Origin: Eublepharis macularius
Taxonomy: Eukaryota; Chordata; Lepidosauria; Squamata; Eublepharidae
Direction of reading: 5' to 3'
NCBI RefSeq assembly: GCF_028583425.1
Contig: NC_072800.1
Coordinates: 11,111,001-11,175,000, forward strand
Length of the DNA: 64,000 nt
Shown piece by piece: positions 44,557 through 55,495 of the stretch. Under the pieces are notes generated by a model. It was not told the DNA's origin. It made no database searches and saw only the letters and a list, made by a program, of their open reading frames with translations. The stretch's first letter is position 1. Each line of letters begins with the position of its first letter. The position numbers and the translations under genes were made by a program.

Positions 44557-45222
44557 GTGGTGGTGCTTTCCTCCAGCAGAATGAGCCTTTCCCTGTTGCA
44601 AAACAGTCCTCCAAGCACTTGGCACCAGGGAAAGGCTCTTCCACCAGAGGAAAGAGCCTCCACTAATGGAATGGATCAGTGGGATCCAACTACTACACTT
44701 CAACATGCAAGGAAGTGCTGGCAAAGAAATACAGCCAGATCTGTCCACAGGTATATCTAGCCCTGCAGTGCCTTCTAGTGGTCAGCTACAGGCACTTCAG
44801 CAGGCAGGCCTCAAGCTTTATACAGAGGGGGAAACCTGACATTTAAAACACCTTCACACTGGAGATCCAAACAAGTTCTTCTTCCTAAAACATGCACTTT
44901 AGAAGATGACTCCAGTTGTTGCAATTTGCAGAAGAAGAAAAGGTTCTGAGACCAGTCATGTTTTATGGCTTCGTTCCACTCACTATCAAAAGTTTCCCAG
45001 CTTGGACAGCATGTCCCTAAAACACCAAATGGAACACATAAAACTGTCCTAACACTTGGATTCAATATCATTTGTCCTTTAAAACTTGCGAGAGGATGGA
45101 TAGCAAATTCCAAATCAACAGGATTTTAATCTGTTCAGTATTAAAATGCAGAAGAACGCTTATATCCCTGGAATAATCACTAGGATGAGTGGCCAGGCAA
45201 GCCAAAAGGGAAGAATGCTGAC

Positions 45223-45571
45223 TAGAGATGGGCATGAACAAAAATACAAACCAAAGTTCGTCATGAACCAGGCCATTTTTTGGTTCGCAAACCAGTGGTT
45301 CGTCAGAGCTCATTTCTGATGAACCGCGACGATTTTTAGAGAGGTTTGTATGGTTCGTTTTTTGTTCGTCACTGCAGATAGCCTGGCACCGATTAATCTG
45401 TTACCTAGGCAACGGGGGGACGGGCTTTCTGCAGATCTTCTGCAGCCCCGGAAGTGACGAACATGAACCAGTTTGCGAACTGGGCAAGTTCATGGTGGTT
45501 AATGACCCGTGAAACACGATGAACCACAAACTGCAACAAACTGCCATTTTCCTGGTTCATGCCTACCTCTA
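45223..45571. mobile_element. hAT element, TAGAGATGGGCA family, short form
   Basis: 349 bp, 8-bp duplications ATGCTGAC and ATGCCGAC (one mismatch). Confidence 0.9.
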
Positions 45572-45597
45572 ATGCCGACATTATTATTCTTAGAACA

Positions 45598-45727
45598 AGA
45601 TGAGTAGCCATGTTGGTCTGTCTGTAGTAGCAGACAAGAGCAAGAGTCCAGTAGCACCTATAAGACTAACAAAATTTGCAGTAGGGATTGAACTTTCATG
45701 AGTCACAGCTCACTTCTTCAGACACCG
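45598..45727. repeat. GTAGCACC foldback family, left half
   Basis: AGTAGCCATGTTGGTCTGTC, CCAGTAGCACCTATAAGACT and AGTCACAGCTCACTTCTTCA. Confidence 0.75.
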
Positions 45728-45867
45728 TTACTTCAGAAACTATTACTATTCTTAATATTCTGATTGCTTTCAGACATTGTGGTTAGCTGTAGTTAAAGGA
45801 AAACATGCAGGAACCTAGAATTCTAACCACTTATATATTCTGCCCTTCCTCTGAGCCAGTGTAGTTA

Positions 45868-46070
45868 TAGGGTTGCCAACTGTGGCTTGAGAAACTCCTG
45901 GAGATTTGGGGGCAGGACCAGTGGAGGGTAGAGTGTAGGGAAGGAGCTCAGTTTAGATTTGATGCTATAGAGTCCACCCCCTAAAGCTGCCATCAGAGGA
46001 ACTGATGTCTGTAATCTGGAAGCTAGTCCCAGAAGAACTCCAGGCCTCAGCTGGAGATTGGCAAGCCTAT
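45868..46070. mobile_element. hAT element, TAGGGTTGCCA family, diverged
   Basis: Starts TAGGGTTGCCAACTGTGGCT and ends TTGGCAAGCCTA, with GGAGATTTGGGGGCAGGACC inside. Confidence 0.75.
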
Positions 46071-46076
46071 GTGACA

Positions 46077-46365
46077 GCCAGTGTGATATAGTGCTTAGAG
46101 AGACTACGATCTTTGAGATCTAGCTTTTATTCCCCATTCTGCCACAGAAGCTTGCTGGGTGACCTTGAGCCAGTCAAACAAAATCTACCTAACAGGACTG
46201 TTGTGAGGATAAAATGGAAGAGATAGGATTGCCAGACCCCCCAGGGCTGAAAGCAGGGGTGGGGGTCATGGAGGGGCATGCCAGCAGGGTGTTTGGGGCT
46301 GATTTTTACTAAGCCACTTTGTGTCCCCATAAGGGAGAAAAGCGAGGCATAAATGAAGTGAAAGA
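46077..46365 (+). repeat. tRNA-derived SINE with long tail
   Basis: GTGTGATATAGTGCTTAGAG (A box), a weak B box, the TGCTGGGTGACCTTGAGCCA body, then TGTGTCCCCATAAGGGAGAA and a GGCATAAATGAAGTGAAAGA tail. A short insertion sits after 46220. Confidence 0.7.
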
Positions 46366-46595
46366 AATAAAAGGAGCTCAGGGGAGCACACATATTCCCC
46401 CCCCCCACACACACACACTGGTTTTAGAGTTTCTCCCCTTCTGACTGTGATCCGAAATCAGGGTTTTATCCAGGCCTACTGGTTAACCCCCTCACCTGCA
46501 TTTACATTATAGACAATCAAAGTTTGATCATCTGCACATGCAAGTCCAGCAACAAACTGTGCCCGTGCGCATTTTTCTATAATCACAGTTACATC

Positions 46596-47379
46596 CAGGG
46601 CTCATTTGGGGGTGGGGGGGAACGCGCTGGAACGGCATTCCGGAAGATCCGAAAAGAGATCACGTGGGTGGTTGCCCCACCCACGTGATTTCTCTTCCTC
46701 CCCGCTGCCCGTGTCTTTAGCAGCAGGTGGCAGCGGAGGCAGCAGCAGCAGCAGCAGCAGGTAGGAAGCTGGGGGAGTGGCCGCATGGGGGGGCACCTCT
46801 GGAGACGGCCCTGCAGTCAGCTGGTGCCGCTGCGGCCTGCGTGGCCCATCCTCTCAGCCTGCAGGCTGGTCGAGGCGGCACATGGTGGCCTCCAGAGCCA
46901 GCGCCGTGGTTAGCCGGTGCCGTGGCGGCCTGTGTGGCCCGTCCTCCTGGCCTGCAGGCCGGTCGAGGCAGCGCGTGGCAGTCTCCAGAGCCACTGCCGT
47001 GGTTAGCCGGCCCCGCAGCAGCCTGTGCAGCGTATCCTCCCGGCCGGTTGAGGCAGTGCGCGGCCTGCCACGGCCTCCAGAACCCGTCCTCCTGGCCTGC
47101 AAGTGGTATCTCCCCCCCCCCCCCGTATTTTGCTAGCTTTGTTGTCTGCGTGGAGCTGCTTTAATCTGTCTCGAAAAGCATAAAAACACACTGTCCTTGA
47201 ATGTTGCTGTGACATCCTCCCCAGATGTGAAGTGTGCACTGGATTTTTTTGTTTAAAAATCTGTGCTTTGCTGGCTTTCTTGTCTGTGGAGCTGCTCTGG
47301 TGATGTCAAGGGGCGTGGCATATGCTAATGAGTTATGCTAATGAGTCCATGCAGCTCTTTTTCTACGAAATGACCCCTG
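46596..47379. mobile_element. hAT element, CAGGGSTCATTT family, with internal tandem repeat
   Basis: 784 bp, left end CAGGGCTCATTTGGGGGT, right end inverse CTACGAAATGACCCCTG, perfect 8-bp duplication GTTACATC. Holds (CAG)n at 46738-46760 and a three-unit 94-bp tandem repeat at about 46816-47100. Confidence 0.93.
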
Positions 47380-48114
47380 GTTACATCTGACTTTTGACTG
47401 AATGTGCCCCTGTACCTCACAGAACATACTGGGTTCTCATGTTGGGTCCCTCCCTCTGTTGGTTAAACAAAGTCATATTTTTCTTTAAAATATTTTTCTT
47501 TTCTGCTAAGTCCCCAAAACATGCTTTAAAAAAAGAGAGAGAGAGATCTTGCTGTTGGATAGTTTGGTTTTCTTGCTTTGATTAGGAGCACGTGACTATC
47601 ACATATACTCGATATTGATAATGACGTTATTTTTAATCTGGTTTTTCGCAATTGTTTTCCTGATATCATTGCCACATTCTTATATTTTGATAATTTATTA
47701 TTTATAATAACTTATAATTTCATATCTTTTTATTTCTGCCCATTTTAAGCATTTAGGATTCTTTGGCTGGTATTTTAAAGATTCATTTTATTCCTTACTG
47801 TTTTGTTGATCCATTATCTTTTTTAGTATAATTGGTTGATAGGATGGAATATAAATACTTAAAATAATGACTAATAAGGTAATTTTTTGGCTATTAGCCA
47901 ACTTTACCAAGAACTAAACTTGCAGTGAGTACTTAAAGGGAAATAAGAGCCATTTTAACAGAATGCCAGCTCACAAAAAATAGTTAAAAGGAACAACAGT
48001 GTATTGAACTCAATAACACCTTTGTATGGGTGTCCGGTCATGTTTAAATGCACTTATATGCAGATGAGCCATACACACAGCAGTGTTAACCTGTGCACAC
48101 TCACTCTTATAATA
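47380..48114. other. AT-rich, no gene recognised
   Basis: No supported feature. Confidence 0.4.
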
Positions 48115-48295
48115 TTACAACACTGTATCAGATTCTCTGAATTCTAAGCTTTCATTAGAAGAATAAATCGTATGCCTTTCCCCTTATATCTCCACAATGA
48201 AATGGATAGAGATGTACTTTTAAAAATAATTAAAATGCAATCAGTGAATGCATAGAACCTGATAACACAATGCTATATACATTACAATATTTAAT
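48115..48295. repeat. Foldback repeat, GAATTCCCAGCTTTCA family, diverged
   Basis: CTGAATTCTAAGCTTTCATT, GCCTTTCCCCTTATATCTCC and ACAATGCTATATACATTACA match the copy at 4440-4660. Confidence 0.6.
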
Positions 48296-48600
48296 TGCCG
48301 ATTTTAAAATAATGAACACCCGCCCCCCCCCCATGCTGTGGGGTCACGGTTGGGGGAAATGGACAGGAAAATATGCCAGAAGCCTTACTCCATGAACAGC
48401 CCAGAATCTCATGATTATTTCCATGCACACAATCATTTCACAACCTTGCAAATGTGGATGGTAGTGACGGAAATAGTGCGACATCCAGTTTCCATTAAGG
48501 TTGAGTTTATGAGGAAGAAACAAAATGCTACCGTTTCAGCATCTTACACAAGCTGGCTCTTAACCACAAGGCTATAATCAAAACATACTAGTGTACTCAC

Positions 48601-48704
48601 CCAATACCAAAATGCACAGCAACATTGAAAATTATGATAGCAAAATCCCAGGGGGTGATAATAAGGTAACCATACGCCTTGATATCTTGTCTTGGACCTG
48701 TGTC
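48601..48704 (-). CDS. Second exon-like segment of an unidentified membrane protein
   Basis: Open from a possible acceptor (ctgcctgccag) to a perfect donor (gtgagt). The frame reads DTGPRQDIKAYGYLIITPWD, then a hydrophobic stretch FAIIIFNVAVHFGIG. The same frame stays open further upstream to about 48791, so the exon may be longer. Like 52375-52506 it is hydrophobic, minus-strand and repeat-free, so both may belong to one gene. Their phases do not join directly (phase 1 exit, phase 0 entry), so at least one more exon would be needed. I could not name the family. Confidence 0.35.
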
Positions 48705-49014
48705 CTGGCAGGCAGTGAATGTGGCCTTGACAGTGCAAAGGAGAGTCCATCTGATCCAAAAGAACTCCCTCATCAACAGAAAGCCAACCAAGAGATGAGA
48801 AAACAGCAGGATTTTACTGGGAGCTCAATCAAATGTTCTTAAAGTTATGAGAGGTTTCAGCCATGAGTCCCACCCAGGTTAAGAGTCCAGTCTCTGCCTT
48901 AATCAGAGTGTGGAAAGAAGAAAAGGAGGAAGCCACAAGGAGGAAGTGACCAGTCTTCATGAATGTTTGCAAAGCAGAGGCGCAGGAGAGCTTTGTCATG
49001 AGAGATCCATGATC

Positions 49015-49233
49015 TACGGTTGCCAGCCTCCAGGTAGTGGCTGGAGATCTCCCGGAATTACAACGGATCTCCAGGCCACAGAGATCAGTTCCCCTGGAGA
49101 AAATGGCTGCTTTGGAGGGTGAACTCTATGGCATTATAACCCACTGAGGCCCCTCCCCTCCCCAAACCCCACCCTCTCCAGGCTCCACCCCCAAAATCTC
49201 CAGGAATTTCCGAACCTGGACCCGGCCACCCTA
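49015..49233. mobile_element. hAT element, TAGGGTTGCCA family
   Basis: TACGGTTGCCAGCCTCCAGG at the left, CCGGCCACCCTA at the right; target duplication not visible. Confidence 0.82.
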
Positions 49234-49434
49234 GCAGCCTCCATTTCGAGTGACACTTTTACACACAAGGCCGTCTCTAAGGGGCAGTTTCCTAACTATC
49301 TGTGGCAAGTTGGGCCAGGAAAATCACACTTCGCTCCTCTCTGTTTCACTTAGGTAGTGGATCCAGGAGCAGCGTACTCTGACTCGACCCCACAGCCTGC
49401 CTCCGCTTCCTTTTCTGATTCCATCACTTGGAAC

Positions 49435-49762
49435 CAGGGCTTTTTTTCAGCAGGAACGCGGTGGAACGGAGTTCCGGCACCTCTTGAAAATGGTCACAAG
49501 GCCGGTGGCCCCGCCCCCTGATCTCCAGACAGAAGGGAGTTCAGATTGCCCTCCGCGCCGCATGGCGCGGAGGGCAATCTAAACTCCCCTCTGTCTGGAG
49601 ATCAGGGGGTGGGGCCACCGGCCATGTGACCATTTTCTCCGAGAGCAACCATGTAAACTCCCCTCTGTCTGGAGATCAGGGGGCGGGGCCACCAGCCACG
49701 TGACCATTTTCAAGCGGTTCCGGAACTCCATTCCACTGCGTTCCTGCTGAAAAAATGCCCTG
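49435..49762. mobile_element. hAT foldback MITE, CAGGGCTTTTTTTC family, rearranged
   Basis: 328 bp with an extra arm: TAAACTCCCCTCTGTCTGGA occurs twice in direct order. The flanks (CTTGGAAC and GTAATCTT) do not match, suggesting recombination between two copies. Confidence 0.88.
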
Positions 49763-50172
49763 GTAATCTTCAAGCTTCTCAGTGAGAAACATCAGTCATG
49801 GCAGACAAGCCTCACAGGAACTTAGCTTGCACACCTGCTCCCGATGTTCTCCTTCTATACCATGGGAAAGTTATGGAAGGACTAATCCTGCTCCTACTGA
49901 GCTACTCAAAAAATCTTGCTCGGGCCTACAGAAAAACTCCGCAATGCTCACAGACTCTGGGCCACACAGACAAGTGATATCAATGTGAAAAGGCAGTAGA
50001 ACCGTTTGAAAATTGTAATTTGATCAATTTACATTTTTCTCTCCGTGGTCAACTGTTTGCAAAGCACATCACACTCAAAGAGGCACAGTCCATTTGGGTC
50101 AAGAGGCTGGATTCCCCTGAACTTTCACCAACCTTTCGCACTTCATCAAGAACGTGGGGAAGCAGGAATAGG

Positions 50173-50342
50173 TAGGGTTGCCAGCCTCCAGGTAGTCGCT
50201 GGAGATCTCCCGGAATTACAATAGATCTCCAGGTCACAGAGATCAGTTCCCCTGGAGAACTCCTCCTCTCCCAGACCCCGCCCTCGCTAGGCTCCACCCC
50301 CAAAATCTCTAGGTATTTCCTGACCTGGATCTGGCAACCCTA
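50173..50342. mobile_element. hAT element, TAGGGTTGCCA family
   Basis: 170 bp, perfect 8-bp duplication GGAATAGG; ends TAGGGTTGCCAGCCTCCAGG and CTGGATCTGGCAACCCTA. This copy fixes the family as hAT-type. Confidence 0.92.
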
Positions 50343-52018
50343 GGAATAGGGGCAGTGACAGTCTTCTCACCGCTAGGCAAGACAACCACCTCTCCAAGTG
50401 GTTACACCATTACAACCATCCCCAGGTGAGGGTTTTCAGAAACGCGTTGCCAGATGAAACTAGAGGTCCAGGGACCGGAGGGGTCCTCTTGGCTTACTCA
50501 CCTCTACGTCCTGCCCCATGGCCTTTCAGTCAAAGCTCCATCTCATCGCCAAAAGAAAAGTAAGCGATGGGGGGAGAGAGTCTCCTACAAGATCTATTCC
50601 ATCATAGGGTCGGGAGGGATAAATCCTGCAGACATATAAAACAAGGCCTTCCTCTTTTTCAAACTCAGCGTTACCAAAGATGCCCAGAACTATCCCACAG
50701 GTCACATCCTGCCAACATGGGCTTTCCCAACTTGTCGAAAGGATTGTTTAGTTTCTTTTTACAGAGCCACGCTTGGCAGCCATGGAAACCGTTTCCACTC
50801 CCCATGTCTGCAGGCCACGGCTTCTCCTGGGTCCCGCAGAGGAAGTGATTCCAGCACCAGCCCTTCCCTCTCTTCCTTGCAGGTCTCTTTGGCTTCATAC
50901 ACTCAGGACACGAACCACGCATTTCAAACAGTACTTACTCAAATGCAAGACTTGGGGTTTTTTTCCTGGTATGCCATCACAAAATTAAAAAGAGGGGGTT
51001 GACTTAAATTTACATATAAATTACAGTTAAGTCACATAATTTAAAAAAACTTTTTTGGGTAACAATTGTGGGGAGGTATCTTGAGCAGATACGGTGCTAA
51101 AACCATTACCGGAGGAACAGAACTCCGAGCCATCCAGAGCCAGGTACCAAAAGAGGTGGATGGTAAATACCGACGCTCAGGTTCAATCCAGTCCTTTGTA
51201 GTTCTCTCGCATGCAAGCAGGCCAGAGTATTAGAAGACGGTAGCTTTCAGAACAAGATGAAGGGACTGAAACCCATTTCACTAGGACTGAAACCCATTTT
51301 TTAGCACCCCCACACACCACCACTGCAGAGGTCAGCAGGTGATAATGCTTCTCTGTATATCATGAAACCATTCATCTGCCGATTCCTGCACACTGAACTA
51401 CAGCTCGAGGCATAGGTTCGGCAATTTTTTTCCTTCTCAATTGGCAGCCTTGGCTGCCTCTAATCTGGACTTTCAGATTTCCCATCTGATAAATAATTGA
51501 GTTTGCAGTTGGTTTGTTCAGAGGCTTGCTTTCTTCCATTTTTACAGAACTCTAAGGCTAAGCATCTTTATTCGGAAGCAGGGTTGCCAACTGGCCTGGA
51601 AAAAGTGTCCTTTCCCTTTAATAGATGCTTAATGGGAAGTTATTTGCCTCCATGCCATGAAAAGCTTCAGCAGTTCCTTTGCACACGTTATGCCTCTATT
51701 AAAAGGACAGGCTATTTCCTCCAGGCCTGTGGCCAACCCTACTAAAATGTAAGTCTCAATAAATTCAATGGGATTCACTTTCAAAACTGTATACCTGCAT
51801 ACTTCTACTATACATATTACGCAGAAGTTACACTGGCTTCAGTAGAAATACTCTCACACAAAGATCCACAGGATTACCAGCTTGCAGCTTGAACTACTGC
51901 ATTTCATTCAGCAATAAGACCCCACAGAATTCAACGGCATTTACTCCCAGTAAAAATCCCTGCCTTTAGTACTAGTAATTCTGCTGTGGGACTGGACATT
52001 TAAATACTCTTGAAAACA
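50343..52018. other. No gene recognised
   Basis: A minus-strand gtaagt at 50943-50938 could be a splice donor, but no coding sequence with a good acceptor precedes it. Confidence 0.3.
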
Positions 52019-52235
52019 GCATGGTGTAGTGGTCACAGTGTCAGACTAGGATCTGAGAGACCCCAGTGTGAATCTCTACTCTGCCCTGGAAGCTCACTGG
52101 GTGACCCTGGGCCAGTCACGCTCTCTCCGCCTAACCTTCCTCACAGGGGTTCTTGTGAGGATACAGCAGAGGAGACAAGCTGCTTGGGTCCCCATTGTGG
52201 AGAAAAGCGAAATATAAAAGAAATAAATCAACCAC
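52019..52235 (+). repeat. tRNA-derived SINE
   Basis: CATGGTGTAGTGGTCACAGT (A box), GTGTGAATCTCTACTCTGCC (B-box region), body GGTGACCCTGGGCCAGTCAC, end GGTCCCCATTGTGGAGAAAA and AATATAAAAGAAATAAATCA. Confidence 0.85.
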
Positions 52236-52374
52236 ACATGATCCATTTGCTCTAGAGTAGTACTATTAGAGACCTTGGGCTGTTGCTTGCTGCATAGCAA
52301 GAACATTTCAGCAGCTGTGTTTCACACCCAGTCTGCACGCAGCCTCCCCAGAAGAAAGGAATGTTGGGACTCAC

Positions 52375-52506
52375 CATGAATGGTCCTTCTCAGTGGCCGG
52401 AAGAGGTCCTGAAGAAGGATTAATCCCCCCACATGCAGCGGGAGGAAGCCCACCCGAGTTTTCTGAACATAGCTCAGCCAAAAAAGGAATGCAAAGTCAT
52501 ATATTA
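52375..52506 (-). CDS. Exon-like segment of an unidentified multi-pass membrane protein
   Basis: 132 bp open between a good acceptor (ctttcttcag) and a perfect donor (gtgagt). The encoded segment begins IYDFAFLFWLSYVQKTR, then GFLPLHVGGLILLQDL and FRPLRRTIH. It looks like one or two membrane helices joined by a short basic loop and followed by a basic turn. It enters with one base carried in and leaves in phase 1. I do not recognise the family. It lies between BRD9 and ZDHHC11, on the same strand as both. It does not overlap any of the repeat families seen elsewhere in the window. It could be a real internal exon of a gene lost or unnamed in mammals, a pseudogene exon, or chance. Confidence 0.4.
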
Positions 52507-52509
52507 CTG

Positions 52510-53430
52510 AAGAAAGATGAGGAAAGGCCACTGGTAATATTCCCTCTCCACCAGAGAAGGAGCAGTCTCCCAGACCTGCTGGTAAATGGATCTCACAACT
52601 GCTTTGAATGATTCTATTTCCTTAGGAGTTCAGCCAAGATAGATGTGGATGTAGAAAGGGAATCTGGGTTAACAGGTCATTGGGTTACTGAAATCAACTA
52701 GGGTGGTCTTGGATCTATAAGCTGGTGAAATCTGAGAATGAGGGTCACCTTGGCCAATAACCCGCCATGAGCCATGAACTTACTAGGCCTTAGGCAAGCT
52801 ACAAGCTCTTGGAGCTGGCCCATGACCTGCAATATGGAGATAATTCAGACCTACTTTGTCGTGTTGTTGTAAGGGCCGCCATTGATAGCATATGAGATGC
52901 ACTTTCTACCGATCCTTAGCGCGGCTTGTTCATGAGCAGAAAGTAATGGGGGTAAGCCATAAACCTCTTGCAGCTTCTGCATAGCCCTTCAGATAGCATC
53001 CATGTCATCACCAGGCCTGACGATCTTGGATGGTTAGAAATGGGATAGCCCCTCTCTCTACAGTTCTGCTACTAAGGAGACAAGTGCAGACTACAACTGT
53101 GATTGATAAAATACCATATATTGGTGGGGGTGGGGAGATGAACCCTAAACAAGATAATCAGAAACTCATCCTTTGAGGTCCCTCAAGAAATCACACTTCC
53201 TGAATTGTACCTGTACCTCACAACTACTACATACTCTCCTACCCAGTCAATCTTCCCTTCCCATCAAAGACCTTTAACTTCTACAACCTGGAGGTAAGAC
53301 AACCTGTGACTTGATGGTATCCATCTGAGCTGGAGCATCTGCCTCTTTGGAATGCTGGTACTAGAAAAAGCTAGAGGAGTTGCTATGGCAACCAACTGAC
53401 AAGGGTATGAGTTACCAAGGAGCCATACCA
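52510..53430. other. No gene recognised
   Basis: Single-copy-looking sequence upstream (in minus-strand terms) of the exon-like segment; no further exon found. Confidence 0.35.
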
Positions 53431-53433
53431 AGG

Positions 53434-53972
53434 AGCCCCGTGGCGCAGAGTAGTAAGCTGCAGTACTGCAGCCCAAGCTTCGCTCACAACCTGAGTTTGA
53501 TCCTGGCAGAAGTCGGGTTCAGGTAGCCGGCTCAAGGTTGACTCAGCCTTCCATCCTTCTGAGGACGGTAAAATGAGCACCCAGTTTCCTGGGGGTAAAG
53601 TGTAGATGACTGGGGAAGGCAATGGCAAACCACCCCGTAAGAAAAGTCTGCCAAGAAAACATCATGATGCGACGTCCCCCCATGGGTCAGTTGCCCTTTA
53701 CCAGGGCTTTTTTTCAGCAGGAACGCGGTGGAACGGAGTTCTGGAACCTTTTGAAAATGGTCACGTGGCTGGTGGCCCCACCCCCTGATCCCCAGAGGGG
53801 AGTTTAGATTGCCCTCCACGCCGCCGAGCAGCACAGAGGGCAATCTCAACTCCCCTCTGTCTGGAGATCAGGGGGCGGGGCCACCAGCCATGTGACCCTT
53901 TTCTCCGAGGGCAACCCACTGAGTTCCACCACCTCTTTTCCCAGAAAAAAAGCCCTGCCCTTTACCTTATAT
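53434..53972 (+). repeat. tRNA-derived Sauria/Squam-type SINE, split by a hAT MITE
   Basis: CCCCGTGGCGCAGAGTAGTA (A box), GAGTTTGATCCTGGCAGAAG (B box), GTAGCCGGCTCAAGGTTGAC, AAGGCAATGGCAAACCACCC, CATGATGCGACGTCCCCCCA. The MITE at 53702 interrupts the tail. Confidence 0.85.
53702..53957. mobile_element. hAT foldback MITE, CAGGGCTTTTTTTC family
   Basis: 256 bp, perfect 8-bp duplication CCCTTTAC taken from the SINE tail. Confidence 0.95.
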
Positions 53973-54449
53973 TTTGAACAGGAGGTTGCCATTGTCATCT
54001 TCACAGAAGGCCAAAGGAGCAATCAAATACCATTTTATCTTTTTAAGCCCAGCTGCCATTCTACACAGGATACAGACCAGAAGCCTTCAGATCAGGACCT
54101 TAAGTAGCTCCCCCTGCCCCATTGTTAATATCCAGTCTGATGAAGCTTTCTCCAGATCTTGAAAACTTGCACACTGTTTTATGTTGCTATGCTTGGACTT
54201 AAAAGGTATTCCAAGGGCTTTGTTTCTGAACAATTTAGCCATACACTGTGGTCAGGGTCTATTGTGATCAGTAATCATAGCTCATTTCCCTCCTAACTGT
54301 GGAAACACATGAGTGGAAGCATTCTGCTTTATTATTTGTGTTTTTGGGTCTTCAGGCAGGCCTTTGAAATGTGGTCCCTAGGTAAGAAACCAAATCCCAG
54401 AGCTTTACAAATTAGGCTGTGAGAAGAATTACACTAAAGATAAAGGTAA

Positions 54450-54810
54450 TTTCACGTAGGCAGCTGTGCTGGTCTGCAGCAGAACAGCAGGATTTGAGTC
54501 CAGTGGCATCCTAGATTTTCAGGGCGTAAGCATTCGAGAGTCAGAGCCAAACTACAAGTGACGCCTTACACAGGTTGGACACTTGTCAGCTTCCTTCAAG
54601 TTTTGATGGGAAATGTAGGCACCCTGGCTCTCCATTACAGCTGCAAGACCAGGATGCCTACATTTCCCATCAAAACTTGAGAGAAGCCGACTAGTGTCCA
54701 ACCTGTGTAAGACGTCACTTGTAGTTTGGCTCTCAGACCTCCCTTTCTGAGAAACAGGGAGAGATGTGATGAATCTGAAGAAAGGAGCTTTGACTCTTAA
54801 AAGCTTATAT
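54450..54810. repeat. GTAGCACC foldback family, split by another foldback
   Basis: Left half (GTAGGCAGCTGTGCTGGTCT, AGTCCAGTGGCATCCTAGAT, GCATTCGAGAGTC) and right half (GAAGAAAGGAGCTTTGACTC, TTAAAAGCTTATATGGTG) flank the element at 54542. Confidence 0.7.
54542..54733. mobile_element. Foldback MITE, CAGAGCCAAACTACAAGTGA ends
   Basis: 192 bp. CAGAGCCAAACTACAAGTGA and inverse TCACTTGTAGTTTGGCTCT; centre pairs TTGATGGGAAATGTAGGCA with TGCCTACATTTCCCATCAA. Ends resemble the AGGGCCAAGCTACAAGTGA family, interior unrelated. Confidence 0.82.
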
Positions 54811-54989
54811 GGTGCACCAACATAAATTAAAATATAACTGTGAAAGCAATATAAGACAAAAATATCAAGCAAAAGTAAAAATAAAATAAAAACAACAGTG
54901 GTCCAAAATATTAGCACCATACCATTGTATATTCAAACGGACAATTTTCAGATATACAGGTAATTATCTTAGATCCATTGAGATCTTGA

Positions 54990-55495
54990 AGTATCAGAGA
55001 TCCTTTACCCTTTCACATTTACTTTACCTTCAGCCCTCCTGGAAGGCAGATCCCATCGTGTCCCACTCCCTCAGCGGCTCTGCCCAAGCCGTGCAGGGAA
55101 AGTCGAGCCTATCGAACACGTTCTGCTGCACTGCCCCGTCTACAAGAACATCCAGTCTCCCTATGTAGCTCCAATCCTGTCAACTTTACCAGGAAAATCG
55201 GAACAATATTATGTCTCCCTCCTTTTTGCAGACTCTCCCCAGGAGATAACTAACAAAGTTGCCAAACTTTGCCTTCAGGCGTGTGGGATGCGCAGGCAAC
55301 TGACTGAGCCTCAATAACTTACTTCCTTGTCAGAAGACAGTACCATCTCTGTGTCTCCCCTACAGTTCTGTGCTCGTCACACTACATGTGCCCTCCCTAT
55401 CCTTATTTTATTGTTTTTATTCTATTCTTTTATTCTCTGGAGCTGATTCTGTATCGAAATAAATTGATTGATTGACTGATTGATTGATTGAGGTA
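54990..55495 (+). mobile_element. LINE 3' end with (GATT)n tail
   Basis: A frame containing GKVEPIEHVLLHCPVYKNIQ (C-terminal zinc domain) continues through ADSPQEITNKVAKLCLQACG to a stop near 55316. The 3' UTR ends AAATAAATTGATTGATTGAC. Same domain layout as 9560-9957. Confidence 0.75.

Noticed and set aside
46727-47164. 145-codon frame with poly-Ala start
   Set aside because: Translation of (CAG)n and a 94-bp tandem repeat within a transposon.
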